64,000 nt of DNA from a virus, in IMG/VR virus record IMGVR_UViG_3300031963_000072, positions 17,921 to 81,920 of that record. One strand, written 5' to 3'. A model generated the notes under the pieces. It was not told the DNA's origin and ran no database searches. It saw only the letters and a program-made list of their open reading frames with translations. Shown one piece after another: positions 7,190 through 14,615 of the stretch (the first letter of the stretch is position 1; each line of letters opens with the position of its first letter). A program made the translations under genes and the position numbers.

Positions 7190-8226
7190 TCCTCTTCAGC
7201 ACATCTCGTGCAGATTCTTGGATAGCCTTTGCCGCCGTTTGACTCGTATTCCTTCTTGTCGCTGAGCTTCATGTTCTTGCCGCACTCAGGACATTTTGGA
7301 CCCGACTCAGTCTTCTTTTCAGTAGCTTCGCTGACCTCGCCGGCGGAGTTCACGTATGGAGCTCCTGGAGCGACGAGGCGCATCTCACGCTTGACGTACT
7401 TGTCAAGGAACTCACGGAAACCGTCAAGCTCAGACACCATGTTCGGATGGTCTTTCATGAGCTGTACGTCAGCAGAAGTGAGCTCACCCGAGCTGTTGAG
7501 AAAATCAATGTAATCACTCATAGCTTTGAGGACAACAATTTGAAGATCGTCTTGATCCATTTTCGAAGCAAACTTGACCTTTGCCATCGCTTTTTCTGCA
7601 GCCTGTTTTGCACCCGACTCAGAAGCGTATCCAAGTTCCTGAGCTATCTGCTTGAAAGATGCACCGCCAATGTCTGTCTGCATAACATTCTTTCTCTCAC
7701 GACCAGCCGCAGGTGCGTCGGCTCTAACCATGGGTGCAGCGTCTTCATCATCTCGCCACTTATCCATCACGCCCTTGAGCTTGGACTTTCTCTTTTCGAG
7801 GTTACGCATATATTCTCCGCCATGGACTCCCGCTGGGATCTTTTTGACGGGAGGAAGCTCAGCTTCCTTTAGTATTTTACGGATCACGGCCCTAACTGTC
7901 TCTTCGACCTTCTTGTCGTTCTTCATTTGTTCGTCCTCTTCTTGTGTTTTTTCGATTGCATCTTTCATAGCGCTAAAGATGTCTTCAGCACAGTCATCAG
8001 ATATGTCGTCAATCATGCCAGACAAAGCAGCACGTAATTCTTTTCTATTTGCAGGTTTGAAGTTGGAATTTTCTGGATTAGTGACTGCAGCTGACGGATC
8101 TACAACAGCAGAGACTGAAACAGGGGAGTCTGAGAGATCAGACGTAGACTCCCAGCCGACCGAAGGATTCATCATGGATTCGCGTATAAGCTCTCTAATT
8201 GCTTTTTCTGTCGTAATGATCTTCAT
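7186..8226 (-). CDS. Tagged protein with HTH-like region and zinc ribbon
   Basis: A 346-residue modular protein. The chosen ATG gives MKIITTEKAIRELIRE, a tag-like helix ending in I-R-E. An acidic linker follows. A second tag-like helix lies at about residues 105-120 (VRAVIRKILKEAE). At about 196-222 ASFKQIAQELGY with a following helix resembles the helix-turn-helix of sigma factor region 4. The C-terminus carries a zinc ribbon (CPECGKNM, later CTRCAEEE). A DNA- or RNA polymerase-binding role is possible but not shown. Packaging in the head is suggested by the tag only. It overlaps the nitrilase gene by four bases. Confidence 0.6.
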   Translation of the reverse strand: MKIITTEKAIRELIRESMMNPSVGWESTSDLSDSPVSVSAVVDPSAAVTNPENSNFKPANRKELRAALSGMIDDISDDCAEDIFSAMKDAIEKTQEEDEQMKNDKKVEETVRAVIRKILKEAELPPVKKIPAGVHGGEYMRNLEKRKSKLKGVMDKWRDDEDAAPMVRADAPAAGRERKNVMQTDIGGASFKQIAQELGYASESGAKQAAEKAMAKVKFASKMDQDDLQIVVLKAMSDYIDFLNSSGELTSADVQLMKDHPNMVSELDGFREFLDKYVKREMRLVAPGAPYVNSAGEVSEATEKKTESGPKCPECGKNMKLSDKKEYESNGGKGYPRICTRCAEEE

Positions 8227-8309
8227 CTCTTGCTCAAATTGAAAGATTGCAGTGAATTGCAGCAATTTGGATTACTACATTAACTGCTATGTTAAGTATT
8301 ATTCATACA

Positions 8310-8801
8310 TCAATTAGAAACTTGTCCTATTGCATATGCAGTTGCAATTGTGAAAATTACAGAGCTTGCAAATCCAATTCCAAACCATGTCGATCTGCTG
8401 GGTATGCTGCTTTTTAATTCAAGAAGTTCTTGCTCTGATCTAGCAAGCTCTTTCTCTAGCAATCGCACTTTGTTCTCACTTGAAGAAATTCTTGCGTCTT
8501 GAATGCTCTTTTCAGTAAGACACTTTGATTCCTGCTCTTTTAAATCAAAAAGTAATTTTGCTCTAGCAATACTGACGGCAGTGTCGACCTCTAACTTAAG
8601 TCGACTTTCAAAGACATTGTGGTCTGTTATTATTTTTATGGCTGCTGGTGGTGATAATAATATTCCGGGAAATGGAGCTGACTGACCTTTTGACATGGGA
8701 AACAGAAAGGCGGCGTCTTCTTGCACATTGCTTTCAATTTTTTGTGCAAGGGCTCCTGAAGAAGTGAGAGTAACTAGCAAAAAGAAGATATAGTTTTTCA
8801 T
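8310..8801 (-). CDS. Exported membrane protein with coiled coil
   Basis: A 163-residue protein with an N-terminal signal peptide (MKNYIFFLLVTLTSSGALA, likely cleaved before QK). A segment at about 34-55 has GQSAPFPGILLSP, a pattern I recall from phage and bacterial envelope proteins. A coiled coil spans about 70-135, and a C-terminal transmembrane helix about 139-158. There is no lipobox cysteine, so it is not a standard outer-membrane spanin. It follows another membrane-anchored coiled-coil protein, and the two could act together at the envelope during lysis or entry. Function not established. Confidence 0.65.
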   Translation of the reverse strand: MKNYIFFLLVTLTSSGALAQKIESNVQEDAAFLFPMSKGQSAPFPGILLSPPAAIKIITDHNVFESRLKLEVDTAVSIARAKLLFDLKEQESKCLTEKSIQDARISSSENKVRLLEKELARSEQELLELKSSIPSRSTWFGIGFASSVIFTIATAYAIGQVSN

Positions 8802-8803
8802 TT

Positions 8804-9217
8804 CTATCGCTTTGGAGAAGAAAGAACAGGAATCCCCAGTGCTTTGCTCATCTCTAAGCTTAGTCCTGCAGGATCTTCTTTGTATTTTTGTAGAAGCTTT
8901 TTGCTTTCTTCAACTCTAATATTTTCGATTTCTTTAAGTTTTTCTTCATGCTTGAGCAGAGAATTACTCAAATCTTCCTGCAGCTTTTTTAGATTTTCTT
9001 CGTGGCGTTTTCTCTCTTCAGCTTGAGAAGATAGAATCTTTCTCAATTCAGCATCGTGTATGTCCTGCATCTCTCTCAGCTTCTCAGAAGTCCTGACATT
9101 CTCTGATCTCAGATTTTCAGATACGCGATTTAGCAAGAATGCTGCAAGAAGAACTATGCATGCAGGTAAAATTGCAGGCTTCAAAAAATCATAGAGGCTC
9201 TTGAAAAAAGAATTCAT
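8804..9217 (-). CDS. Membrane-anchored coiled-coil protein, i-spanin-like
   Basis: A 137-residue protein. The chosen ATG (MNSFFKSLYDFLKPA) lies just after the upstream stop. A transmembrane helix at about 15-31 (AILPACIVLLAAFLL) is followed by a long charged coiled coil (35-115) and a short ending, LGIPVLSS. This topology, with a short cytoplasmic start, one membrane span and a periplasmic coil, is that of inner-membrane spanins such as Rz, which disrupt the outer membrane at lysis. The exported neighbour downstream could be a partner. No endolysin or holin is seen nearby, so the call is tentative. Confidence 0.55.
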   Translation of the reverse strand: MNSFFKSLYDFLKPAILPACIVLLAAFLLNRVSENLRSENVRTSEKLREMQDIHDAELRKILSSQAEERKRHEENLKKLQEDLSNSLLKHEEKLKEIENIRVEESKKLLQKYKEDPAGLSLEMSKALGIPVLSSPKR

Positions 9218-9218
9218 T

Positions 9219-9533
9219 CTAGTTGGGCTTGTCAGGCTTATTTTTAGATATTGAAGGCAAAGAAGAATCAAGTCCTGTTTCTGCTTTCGTCTTCTTTAGA
9301 AGAAATTCTTGGACAACATATAAGTCGCTTATTGCCTTATTCTGATTATCAAGTGCAACAATAATTGACTCTATCGATCTCATGACTTGTGAAAGTTGCT
9401 GAGTTAACATGCTTACAGCTTTAGAAAGCATGTCAACATCTTGTGGCAAGTCTGCACTTTTCTTCAAGAGAGATGCGAGAAAATTCAGCACTCCTTCATT
9501 TTTTTCATTCGGGGGATCGTTGTTCGTTGTCAT
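9219..9533 (-). CDS. Small helical unknown protein
   Basis: A 104-residue protein with an unstructured Asn/Pro-rich start and a long helix (about 25-85) with a heptad-like pattern (MLSKAVSMLTQQLSQVMRSI). It is likely oligomeric. The longer frame starts at TTG; the ATG at 9533 is preferred. It overlaps the upstream RHH-like gene by about 29 bases and ends one base before the membrane coiled-coil gene. No family recognised. Confidence 0.55.
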   Translation of the reverse strand: MTTNNDPPNEKNEGVLNFLASLLKKSADLPQDVDMLSKAVSMLTQQLSQVMRSIESIIVALDNQNKAISDLYVVQEFLLKKTKAETGLDSSLPSISKNKPDKPN

Positions 9534-9813
9534 CGGATTCTTCAAGAAGATTGTACAATATCTCGCTATTGATATTGCTAATCTTATGATTTTTATCGAT
9601 CTTTTCGAGACTGTTAATTAATTTTTTCTTGGCAATTTTTTCAAGGAACTTTTCAGACTTGGTGCTATCCGAAACGGCAAATTCTGCTGCTTCTTGAAAA
9701 AGATCTTGCATTGTAATGCCATGCCTAAAGAGTTTTTCTCTAAGAAGCGTGTGAGTTTCACGAGATAGTTTAACGTGAACACTCTTCTTGTTAAAAAAGA
9801 TATCGGTCCTCAA
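9505..9813 (-). CDS. Ribbon-helix-helix-like protein, TTG start
   Basis: A 102-residue protein. Residues 11-45 (SVHVKLSRETHTLLREKL, then HGITMQDLFQEAAEF) have the strand-helix-helix arrangement of ribbon-helix-helix DNA-binding proteins, where the strand contacts the major groove. I recall similar proteins in other large phages. The only reasonable start is TTG at 9811-9813, which overlaps the upstream TGA as TTGA; no ATG lies before the strand. The C-terminal half is Lys-rich and helical. It may act as a regulator or accessory DNA-binding protein; the target is unknown. Confidence 0.6.
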   Translation of the reverse strand: MRTDIFFNKKSVHVKLSRETHTLLREKLFRHGITMQDLFQEAAEFAVSDSTKSEKFLEKIAKKKLINSLEKIDKNHKISNINSEILYNLLEESDDNEQRSPE

Positions 9814-10322
9814 GCCCCGCCAGCTCCTCCCATGGGACCTGCGGCACCAGCCTTAGGTGCCTGCACTTCATCGTCTTTCTCGGACTCAGACTGTCCTATC
9901 TCTATGCCATATGACTCTTGCAATTCAGCCTTAAATGCCTGAACGGCATCTCCCTCGTAGTTCTCAGAAAGATAGTTGGCAGCCCTGCGAAGTATTGTGT
10001 TCTTGACCTCGAGCAAAGAATCATAATTCTCAACAAGCCTCATGACATCTGAAACGAATGATCCCATGCTGATGTCTTCCAGTTTCGCCTTCTGCGGCTC
10101 TTCGGATTCCTCTTCTTCAGCTTCAGTTAGTTTACGCCAGTCCCATGTCAACTTGTTATGTGTGACTGATTCAAACTTTGCCTTGCTTTCTTCTTTTGCC
10201 TGAGATTCATACTGTGAGAGGTACTTGTCGATCTGAGAATCGACAGAATCTTCACCCGACTCCTTCTTCGGTTCTTCGTCAGCCTCTCGGAGAAGCCGCG
10301 CAAGTTCTTTCAAAGAATTCAT
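9810..10322 (-). CDS. Tagged acidic helical protein, possible head-internal
   Basis: A 170-residue protein beginning MNSLKELARLLREADEE, a tag-like helix in which L-R-E precedes Ala, the residue context favoured by T4 prohead protease. An acidic Gln/Glu linker follows, then a helical domain (about 85-145) with DVMRLVENYDSLLEVKN and LRRAANYLSENYEGD, and a Gly/Ala-rich tail. I recall this domain from uncharacterised phage proteins. The ATG overlaps the SOD-family stop (TGATG). A scaffold or internal head role is inferred from composition and tag only. Confidence 0.6.
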   Translation of the reverse strand: MNSLKELARLLREADEEPKKESGEDSVDSQIDKYLSQYESQAKEESKAKFESVTHNKLTWDWRKLTEAEEEESEEPQKAKLEDISMGSFVSDVMRLVENYDSLLEVKNTILRRAANYLSENYEGDAVQAFKAELQESYGIEIGQSESEKDDEVQAPKAGAAGPMGGAGGA

Positions 10323-11047
10323 CACTTCACCACCGTTGCGATCGCCTCTGCTCTCTTGAAGCGGTCTTCGATGACCTGCCAGTTGAACTCACGCATCTGG
10401 GCGATGAGGTAGCTCTTCTTGTCGCTGAGGTAATCTTTATAGTATGCGTGCTCCCACATGTCCATGACGATGACTGGATAGAAACCGATAGGAACATCTC
10501 CGCTGTGGTGTGAGACCATGAAGTTAACATACTTCTTCAGGAACATGTGGTAACCGCAAACTGCCCATCCACTGCCTGCTGAAAGGGCACATGCCATGAA
10601 GTCACGTTGCCAGTCATCGAATGTACCAAAGTCTCTCTCAAGCTTGAGGTACGAGAGGGAGTCCATCACAACTTCACTGTGGGGATCAAAACAGTTTGCG
10701 AAGTAAAGCTCATGTAGCCACGTTGCGTTGAGGTTGTATGTCTCGTCGAGCTTGAGAGAACGATAATCAGAATGACGAGAGTTTACCTCTGATCGATTGG
10801 CTGTGTCAAGCTTTGCTGACACCTTGTTCAGAGATTCAATGTAACCCTTATAAAGCTCGCTATGAGAATCTTTGGTCTTCTGAGACACAAACTCTGAAAC
10901 TTGCTTGAATTTCTTCTCTTGAGCGACATAAGACTCATCAAGCTTTTCTAAGGATATCTTCTCTTTCTTAAAGTGATCCTTTATGCTTTTTTTAACAATT
11001 CCGTCGACGTCGACGCCAGCAAGCAAATCCTTCTTATCATATGACAT
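10322..11047 (-). CDS. Iron/manganese superoxide dismutase family protein
   Basis: A 241-residue protein with the Fe/Mn superoxide dismutase C-terminal domain: FGTFDDWQRDF at 140-150, AGSGWAV at 157-163, and the signature DMWEHAYYKDY at 196-206 containing metal ligands Asp196 and His200. His112 in WLHELYFANC fits the second ligand. The first ligand is probably His62, but it is offset by one residue from the E. coli SodB alignment. The family converts superoxide to oxygen and peroxide. About 50 extra N-terminal residues, highly charged, precede the domain. The chosen ATG overlaps the upstream stop by 11 bases. SOD genes are uncommon in phages. It could protect the host during infection or be a virion component. 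Confidence 0.85.
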   Translation of the reverse strand: MSYDKKDLLAGVDVDGIVKKSIKDHFKKEKISLEKLDESYVAQEKKFKQVSEFVSQKTKDSHSELYKGYIESLNKVSAKLDTANRSEVNSRHSDYRSLKLDETYNLNATWLHELYFANCFDPHSEVVMDSLSYLKLERDFGTFDDWQRDFMACALSAGSGWAVCGYHMFLKKYVNFMVSHHSGDVPIGFYPVIVMDMWEHAYYKDYLSDKKSYLIAQMREFNWQVIEDRFKRAEAIATVVK

Positions 11048-11309
11048 ATTCGTTCTCCAGTGTGTCTTTGTCAACAATGAATAGCTTTCCCTCGGGTGTC
11101 TTAAGAATGGCATCTCTCGGTCCCACAGAAACTACCGTATATAAAATACCGTTGCGCTTAATTTTTAAGTCGGGTGAAAGAAGTGTCTTTTCTTTTCCGT
11201 CAACATTACCTTTAAAAGTAGCATCAACTTCTTCTGTAAGTCGAGCGAGTCTTGTTTCCCATTCTTCTCTCATAATTCTTATGATATCTGCGTCTTCAAG
11301 CTTCTTCAT
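11037..11309 (-). CDS. Small unknown protein with tag-like start
   Basis: A 90-residue protein. It begins MKKLEDADIIRIMREEW, which resembles the shared N-terminal helices, and continues into a small beta-rich domain (YTVVSVGPRDAILKTPEGKL) that looks like an SH3 or KOW-type barrel. It overlaps dCMP deaminase by 14 bases and the SOD-family gene by 11, so all three are coupled. No function assigned. Confidence 0.6.
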   Translation of the reverse strand: MKKLEDADIIRIMREEWETRLARLTEEVDATFKGNVDGKEKTLLSPDLKIKRNGILYTVVSVGPRDAILKTPEGKLFIVDKDTLENEYVI

Positions 11310-11739
11310 GACTACTAAATATAACGTCAGAAAATCTATTTACGACAATGCCGCACGTTCGCAATATAGTCAATCCTGACACGTCTCTATATTCTTGATC
11401 ATAAACTACTTCAGATATGTTGGCGTTCACTATTAACTTGGCACATTGCTGACACGGAGAGTGGGTCAAGTACATGATCTTGTTGCGATTGAAATTGTAA
11501 TCACATTTGACCAAGGCATTGACTTCAGCGTGAATAAATCCACTGTGTCCTGGATCATTTGAGTCTGGTTGATGTGGACCACCTCTGTAATTTCCATTGT
11601 ATCCAAGAGCAAGCAGCCTTGTGTTATCATCGGATACAATGATTGTGCCTACCTTTAGCCTTGGGTCATAAGACCTTTCAGCTACAGTCTTGGCTATGGT
11701 CATCCACGTCTGATGCCACGTAGGTCTATTGACTTCCAT
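11296..11739 (-). CDS. Deoxycytidylate (dCMP) deaminase
   Basis: A 147-residue zinc-dependent deaminase. HAE at 70-72 and SPCQQC at 94-99 supply the His and two Cys zinc ligands and the catalytic Glu of the cytidine/dCMP deaminase superfamily. KVGTIIVSDDNTRLLALGYNG is the usual dCMP deaminase N-terminal core. The enzyme makes dUMP from dCMP and so feeds thymidylate synthesis. It overlaps the thymidine kinase gene upstream by 14 bases, placing two pyrimidine enzymes in one operon. The length matches phage and bacterial dCMP deaminases, although T4 Cd is longer (about 190 residues). Confidence 0.9.
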   Translation of the reverse strand: MEVNRPTWHQTWMTIAKTVAERSYDPRLKVGTIIVSDDNTRLLALGYNGNYRGGPHQPDSNDPGHSGFIHAEVNALVKCDYNFNRNKIMYLTHSPCQQCAKLIVNANISEVVYDQEYRDVSGLTILRTCGIVVNRFSDVIFSSHEEA

Positions 11740-12307
11740 GTATTTTCTGTCTCTGGTCTATGGAGAGGTGGTGTGAATAGCATCTCGGCTCATACAGTTC
11801 TGAACCGCCAACTTCTATTTCTTCTCCTCCTGTCTGTTTCTTGTGCGTATAGTGTGCATCTCTACCACACACAGTACAGACTGCAGTGCATTTCTCGACC
11901 TGGGTTGCCCAAACTAGCATTTTTTCTATTTCGCTAAATGGTTTTCCTGCAGCTGACATTTCAAGAGAAGAAACAACTATTGTGAATCCATAAGTAAAAA
12001 GCCACGTCAAAGCATCTGCTGAACCTGGTATCATAAAAGCTTCATCGACTGCAACAACGTGCGGTTCTTCATCGAGGCTTGTCAGATATTCAAGTATTTC
12101 AGCCCCTGTTTTTACACATACGGCCGGGACCTTCCAACCGCTATGAGTGGCAACTTCACTATAGCTGTATCTATCGTCTATATTTGGCTTAAAGATTACA
12201 ATCTTTTTATGCTGATATTTGTATTTTTCAAGAGTTGAAAGAAGGCGACTTGTTTTTGAAGAAAACATTGGCCCGCAGTAAACAATAAACTCTGGGTTAT
12301 TTAGCAT
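11726..12307 (-). CDS. tdk: Thymidine kinase
   Basis: A 193-residue type II thymidine kinase. The P-loop is GPMFSSKT at about 12-19, the Walker B-like region VVAVDEAFMIPG, and the lid zinc site includes CTAVCTVCGRDA. It phosphorylates thymidine or deoxyuridine to salvage dTMP. The ATG at 12305-12307 overlaps the upstream epimerase stop (ATGCTAA) and has GAGGT upstream, so the longer 209-residue frame is not used. With dCMP deaminase, dUTPase, thymidylate kinase and ThyX elsewhere in the window it completes the dTTP route. Confidence 0.93.
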   Translation of the reverse strand: MLNNPEFIVYCGPMFSSKTSRLLSTLEKYKYQHKKIVIFKPNIDDRYSYSEVATHSGWKVPAVCVKTGAEILEYLTSLDEEPHVVAVDEAFMIPGSADALTWLFTYGFTIVVSSLEMSAAGKPFSEIEKMLVWATQVEKCTAVCTVCGRDAHYTHKKQTGGEEIEVGGSELYEPRCYSHHLSIDQRQKIHGSQ

Positions 12308-13269
12308 TTCTTTACCTCGTACCCTTTTACGATATCCCAGTTCTCTTCGTACCAAGCTATTGTTCTATCAAGACCTTCCCAAAATTGAACTTCAGGAACA
12401 TATCCAATTTCTGACTTAATCAAAGACAAGTTTGCGTGCGTGTGCATCACATCACCAGGTCGCCAAGGAGCTGTAACATACTTTGCATCTGGATACTTTT
12501 TAATTAAAAAATTAAGAATTTCTATGTTTTTCGTTTTGCTTCCACACGCGACGTTAAAATAATCTCCGTGAAATTCTTTTTCAGAAATGGCTGCCTTGTA
12601 GAAGGCCTGCGTTGCGTTGTCTACGTAACATAAGTCTCTTGATTGTGATCCGTCTCCGTCAGATCTCATGGGTTTTCCGCTTTTTATCGCAGTTAACCAG
12701 GCAGAAACAGCAGTTGAGTAAGGAGATCCGCCAAGCTGTCTAGGACCGAATACATTGAATAATCGCAAGCTTGCAGATTCAAGCTTATAATGCATCCAAT
12801 ATTGAATCAAATAGTCTTCTACGATAGACTTTTGCAAAGCATAGGGTGACTTAGGATTCTTCTGATATTCTTCTGAAGTAGGTAAAGTATCAGCGCCTCC
12901 GTAAACAGAAGAGGAGGAGGCAAATATAAATCTCTTTATATTCTTATTTGTGCAAGCATTGACTAAAGAAAGAGTCTTGGTCACGTTTGTTTCATGTGAC
13001 TCAAGTGGGTGGTCGACAGAAAAAGAAACTCTTGGAATTGCCGCCAAATGAAAAACGTAGTCGTATGTTTTATCCTCAATCTTCCGCAAAACTTCTCTGG
13101 AAGAAAAATCGTCGCAAAGAAATTCTTTGACAGACGGATTGACGTATTCCTTGTAACCGCTAGCCAGATTATCTACTACGGTGACTTCCCAACCATTAGA
13201 AATTAATCTGTCGGTCAAATGACTTCCAATGAATCCTGCACCGCCTGTTACTAATGCTCTTTTTTTCAT
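12301..13269 (-). CDS. NAD-dependent sugar-nucleotide epimerase/dehydratase (SDR)
   Basis: A 322-residue extended short-chain dehydrogenase. It starts with the Rossmann motif GGAGFIGSHL (9-18), has DNLASGYKEYV after the second strand, a catalytic SSSVYGG region and YALQK (Tyr-x-x-x-Lys), and a conserved VFGPRQ loop. It resembles UDP-glucose/UDP-GlcNAc 4-epimerases or dTDP-glucose dehydratase relatives, and the exact sugar is not determinable. Such genes in large phages may alter host surface sugars, glycosylate DNA or decorate virions. A second SDR gene lies two genes upstream. Confidence 0.88.
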   Translation of the reverse strand: MKKRALVTGGAGFIGSHLTDRLISNGWEVTVVDNLASGYKEYVNPSVKEFLCDDFSSREVLRKIEDKTYDYVFHLAAIPRVSFSVDHPLESHETNVTKTLSLVNACTNKNIKRFIFASSSSVYGGADTLPTSEEYQKNPKSPYALQKSIVEDYLIQYWMHYKLESASLRLFNVFGPRQLGGSPYSTAVSAWLTAIKSGKPMRSDGDGSQSRDLCYVDNATQAFYKAAISEKEFHGDYFNVACGSKTKNIEILNFLIKKYPDAKYVTAPWRPGDVMHTHANLSLIKSEIGYVPEVQFWEGLDRTIAWYEENWDIVKGYEVKKC

Positions 13270-13283
13270 AGGGTTAATTTAAG

Positions 13284-13601
13284 CTATTTTAGAATTCTTT
13301 TTATAATTTGAGTCTTGAATTTTTCTGGGAATTCAAATTGATCAGCATAATAAACGATAGACTCGTTCCACTCTTTCACCAGATGAGATTCTTCAACACC
13401 TGCCATGTCTTGTTCAATCTCAGTCCAGATTCTATGCAACAATTTCTTGTCGTTGATTACGTTGAAGTCTTCAGAAGCTGCCTCTACAAGATAGACAAAA
13501 TTTTCAAAATTCTTAGGAGGTAATCTCCTCTCAATTACGATCTTTTTTATCTGATCCTGAAGAGAATCCCTGATAATTTTCTTTATTTGATAAATGTCCA
13601 T
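13284..13601 (-). CDS. Small unknown protein between two epimerase genes
   Basis: A 105-residue protein. The start MDIYQIKKIIRDSLQDQI is tag-like, though it lacks a clean L-x-E end. A helical body follows with FENFVYLVEAASEDFN and LLHRIWTEIEQD. It sits between the two SDR epimerase genes with 10-14 base gaps, so it shares their transcript. No family recognised. Confidence 0.6.
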   Translation of the reverse strand: MDIYQIKKIIRDSLQDQIKKIVIERRLPPKNFENFVYLVEAASEDFNVINDKKLLHRIWTEIEQDMAGVEESHLVKEWNESIVYYADQFEFPEKFKTQIIKRILK

Positions 13602-13611
13602 AAAGTAATTA

Positions 13612-14607
13612 TCAAGTTTTCCAGAAGCTGTAGAGATTCTTCTCTACTTCATAAGGCATTAACTTGACAGGACGCTGAGGCTGTGATGCAGCCCAGACAA
13701 ACATTTTCTCTATTAGATCTTCGAAGTTTGTGTCATCTTTAAAGTTGAGATGTTCAATGGCTTTAGAATGATCACAATAGGCAATCTGAACTTCATCTCT
13801 TGCCTCAAGATGAACTACGCTTGTAGTATAGCCAAGTTTTTGAGCAACAGAGCAGAACATCTTTGAAGCCTCTAGAATCGATATCTTAGAATCCGCGCCA
13901 ATATTGTAGATCTCTCTATCACCTAGTGTCATCAAAGATTCAAAAGGCTCCATGTAATACTTGATGTCAGAAAAAGACCTGATCTGGGAACCGTCACCGT
14001 AGATGGTAATGGGCTGACCAGACAATGTTTGTCTAATCCAGATTCCAAGTACATTCCTGTATTTATCCCAGATATTCTGGTATATGCCGAACACGTTGTG
14101 AGGTCTTACTACCGAGTAGTTGAGATCAAATAAGCGAGAAGCGTGCTTCAGATCGAGCTCAACAGCGTATTTTGCAATTCCATACGGATCTTCAGGAGAG
14201 GGAACCATATCCTCTGTGTAAGGTGAGCTACATTCACTCCCGTAGACATCCATCGAAGAAGAAAATATTATTTTCTTTACACCGCCATTAATGCAACTGT
14301 TGATAACATTTGCAGAAGCAACCACATTGTTGGTGTAATTGAAGCTTCTAATAAAAGGACTCAATCCCACGGCAGCATATGCAGCAAAATGATAGACATA
14401 GTCTGGTTTTGTGTCTTTGAAAATCTGTCCCACATTTTTTTGATCCGCTAAATTTACCTGGTGGAAAACCAGGCGTGAATCAACGTTTTCAACATAACCT
14501 CCGCTAAGATCATCAATTCCAAAAACTTCGTGACCCTTGTCCAGCAGATGACGAGTTAGGTGAGATCCCAATAGACCAGCGCAACCTGTTACAATTATTC
14601 TAGACAT
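13612..14607 (-). CDS. Second NAD-dependent epimerase/dehydratase (SDR)
   Basis: A 331-residue extended SDR. The Rossmann motif is GCAGLLGSHL at 8-17, with IDDLSGGYVENV after strand 2, SSSMDVYG for the catalytic Ser/Thr region and YGIAKYAVE carrying Tyr-x-x-x-Lys. RPHNVFGIYQ marks the substrate loop. It is similar in plan to the other epimerase in the window but clearly diverged, so the two probably act on different sugars or in series. The downstream small unknown gene and the upstream kinase/TS-like gene are within 10 bases. Confidence 0.88.
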   Translation of the reverse strand: MSRIIVTGCAGLLGSHLTRHLLDKGHEVFGIDDLSGGYVENVDSRLVFHQVNLADQKNVGQIFKDTKPDYVYHFAAYAAVGLSPFIRSFNYTNNVVASANVINSCINGGVKKIIFSSSMDVYGSECSSPYTEDMVPSPEDPYGIAKYAVELDLKHASRLFDLNYSVVRPHNVFGIYQNIWDKYRNVLGIWIRQTLSGQPITIYGDGSQIRSFSDIKYYMEPFESLMTLGDREIYNIGADSKISILEASKMFCSVAQKLGYTTSVVHLEARDEVQIAYCDHSKAIEHLNFKDDTNFEDLIEKMFVWAASQPQRPVKLMPYEVEKNLYSFWKT

Positions 14608-14615
14608 GAAATGAA

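Noticed and set aside
8310-8801. Outer-membrane lipoprotein spanin (Rz1 type)
   Set aside because: There is no Cys at the signal peptide cleavage site and the protein has a C-terminal membrane helix.
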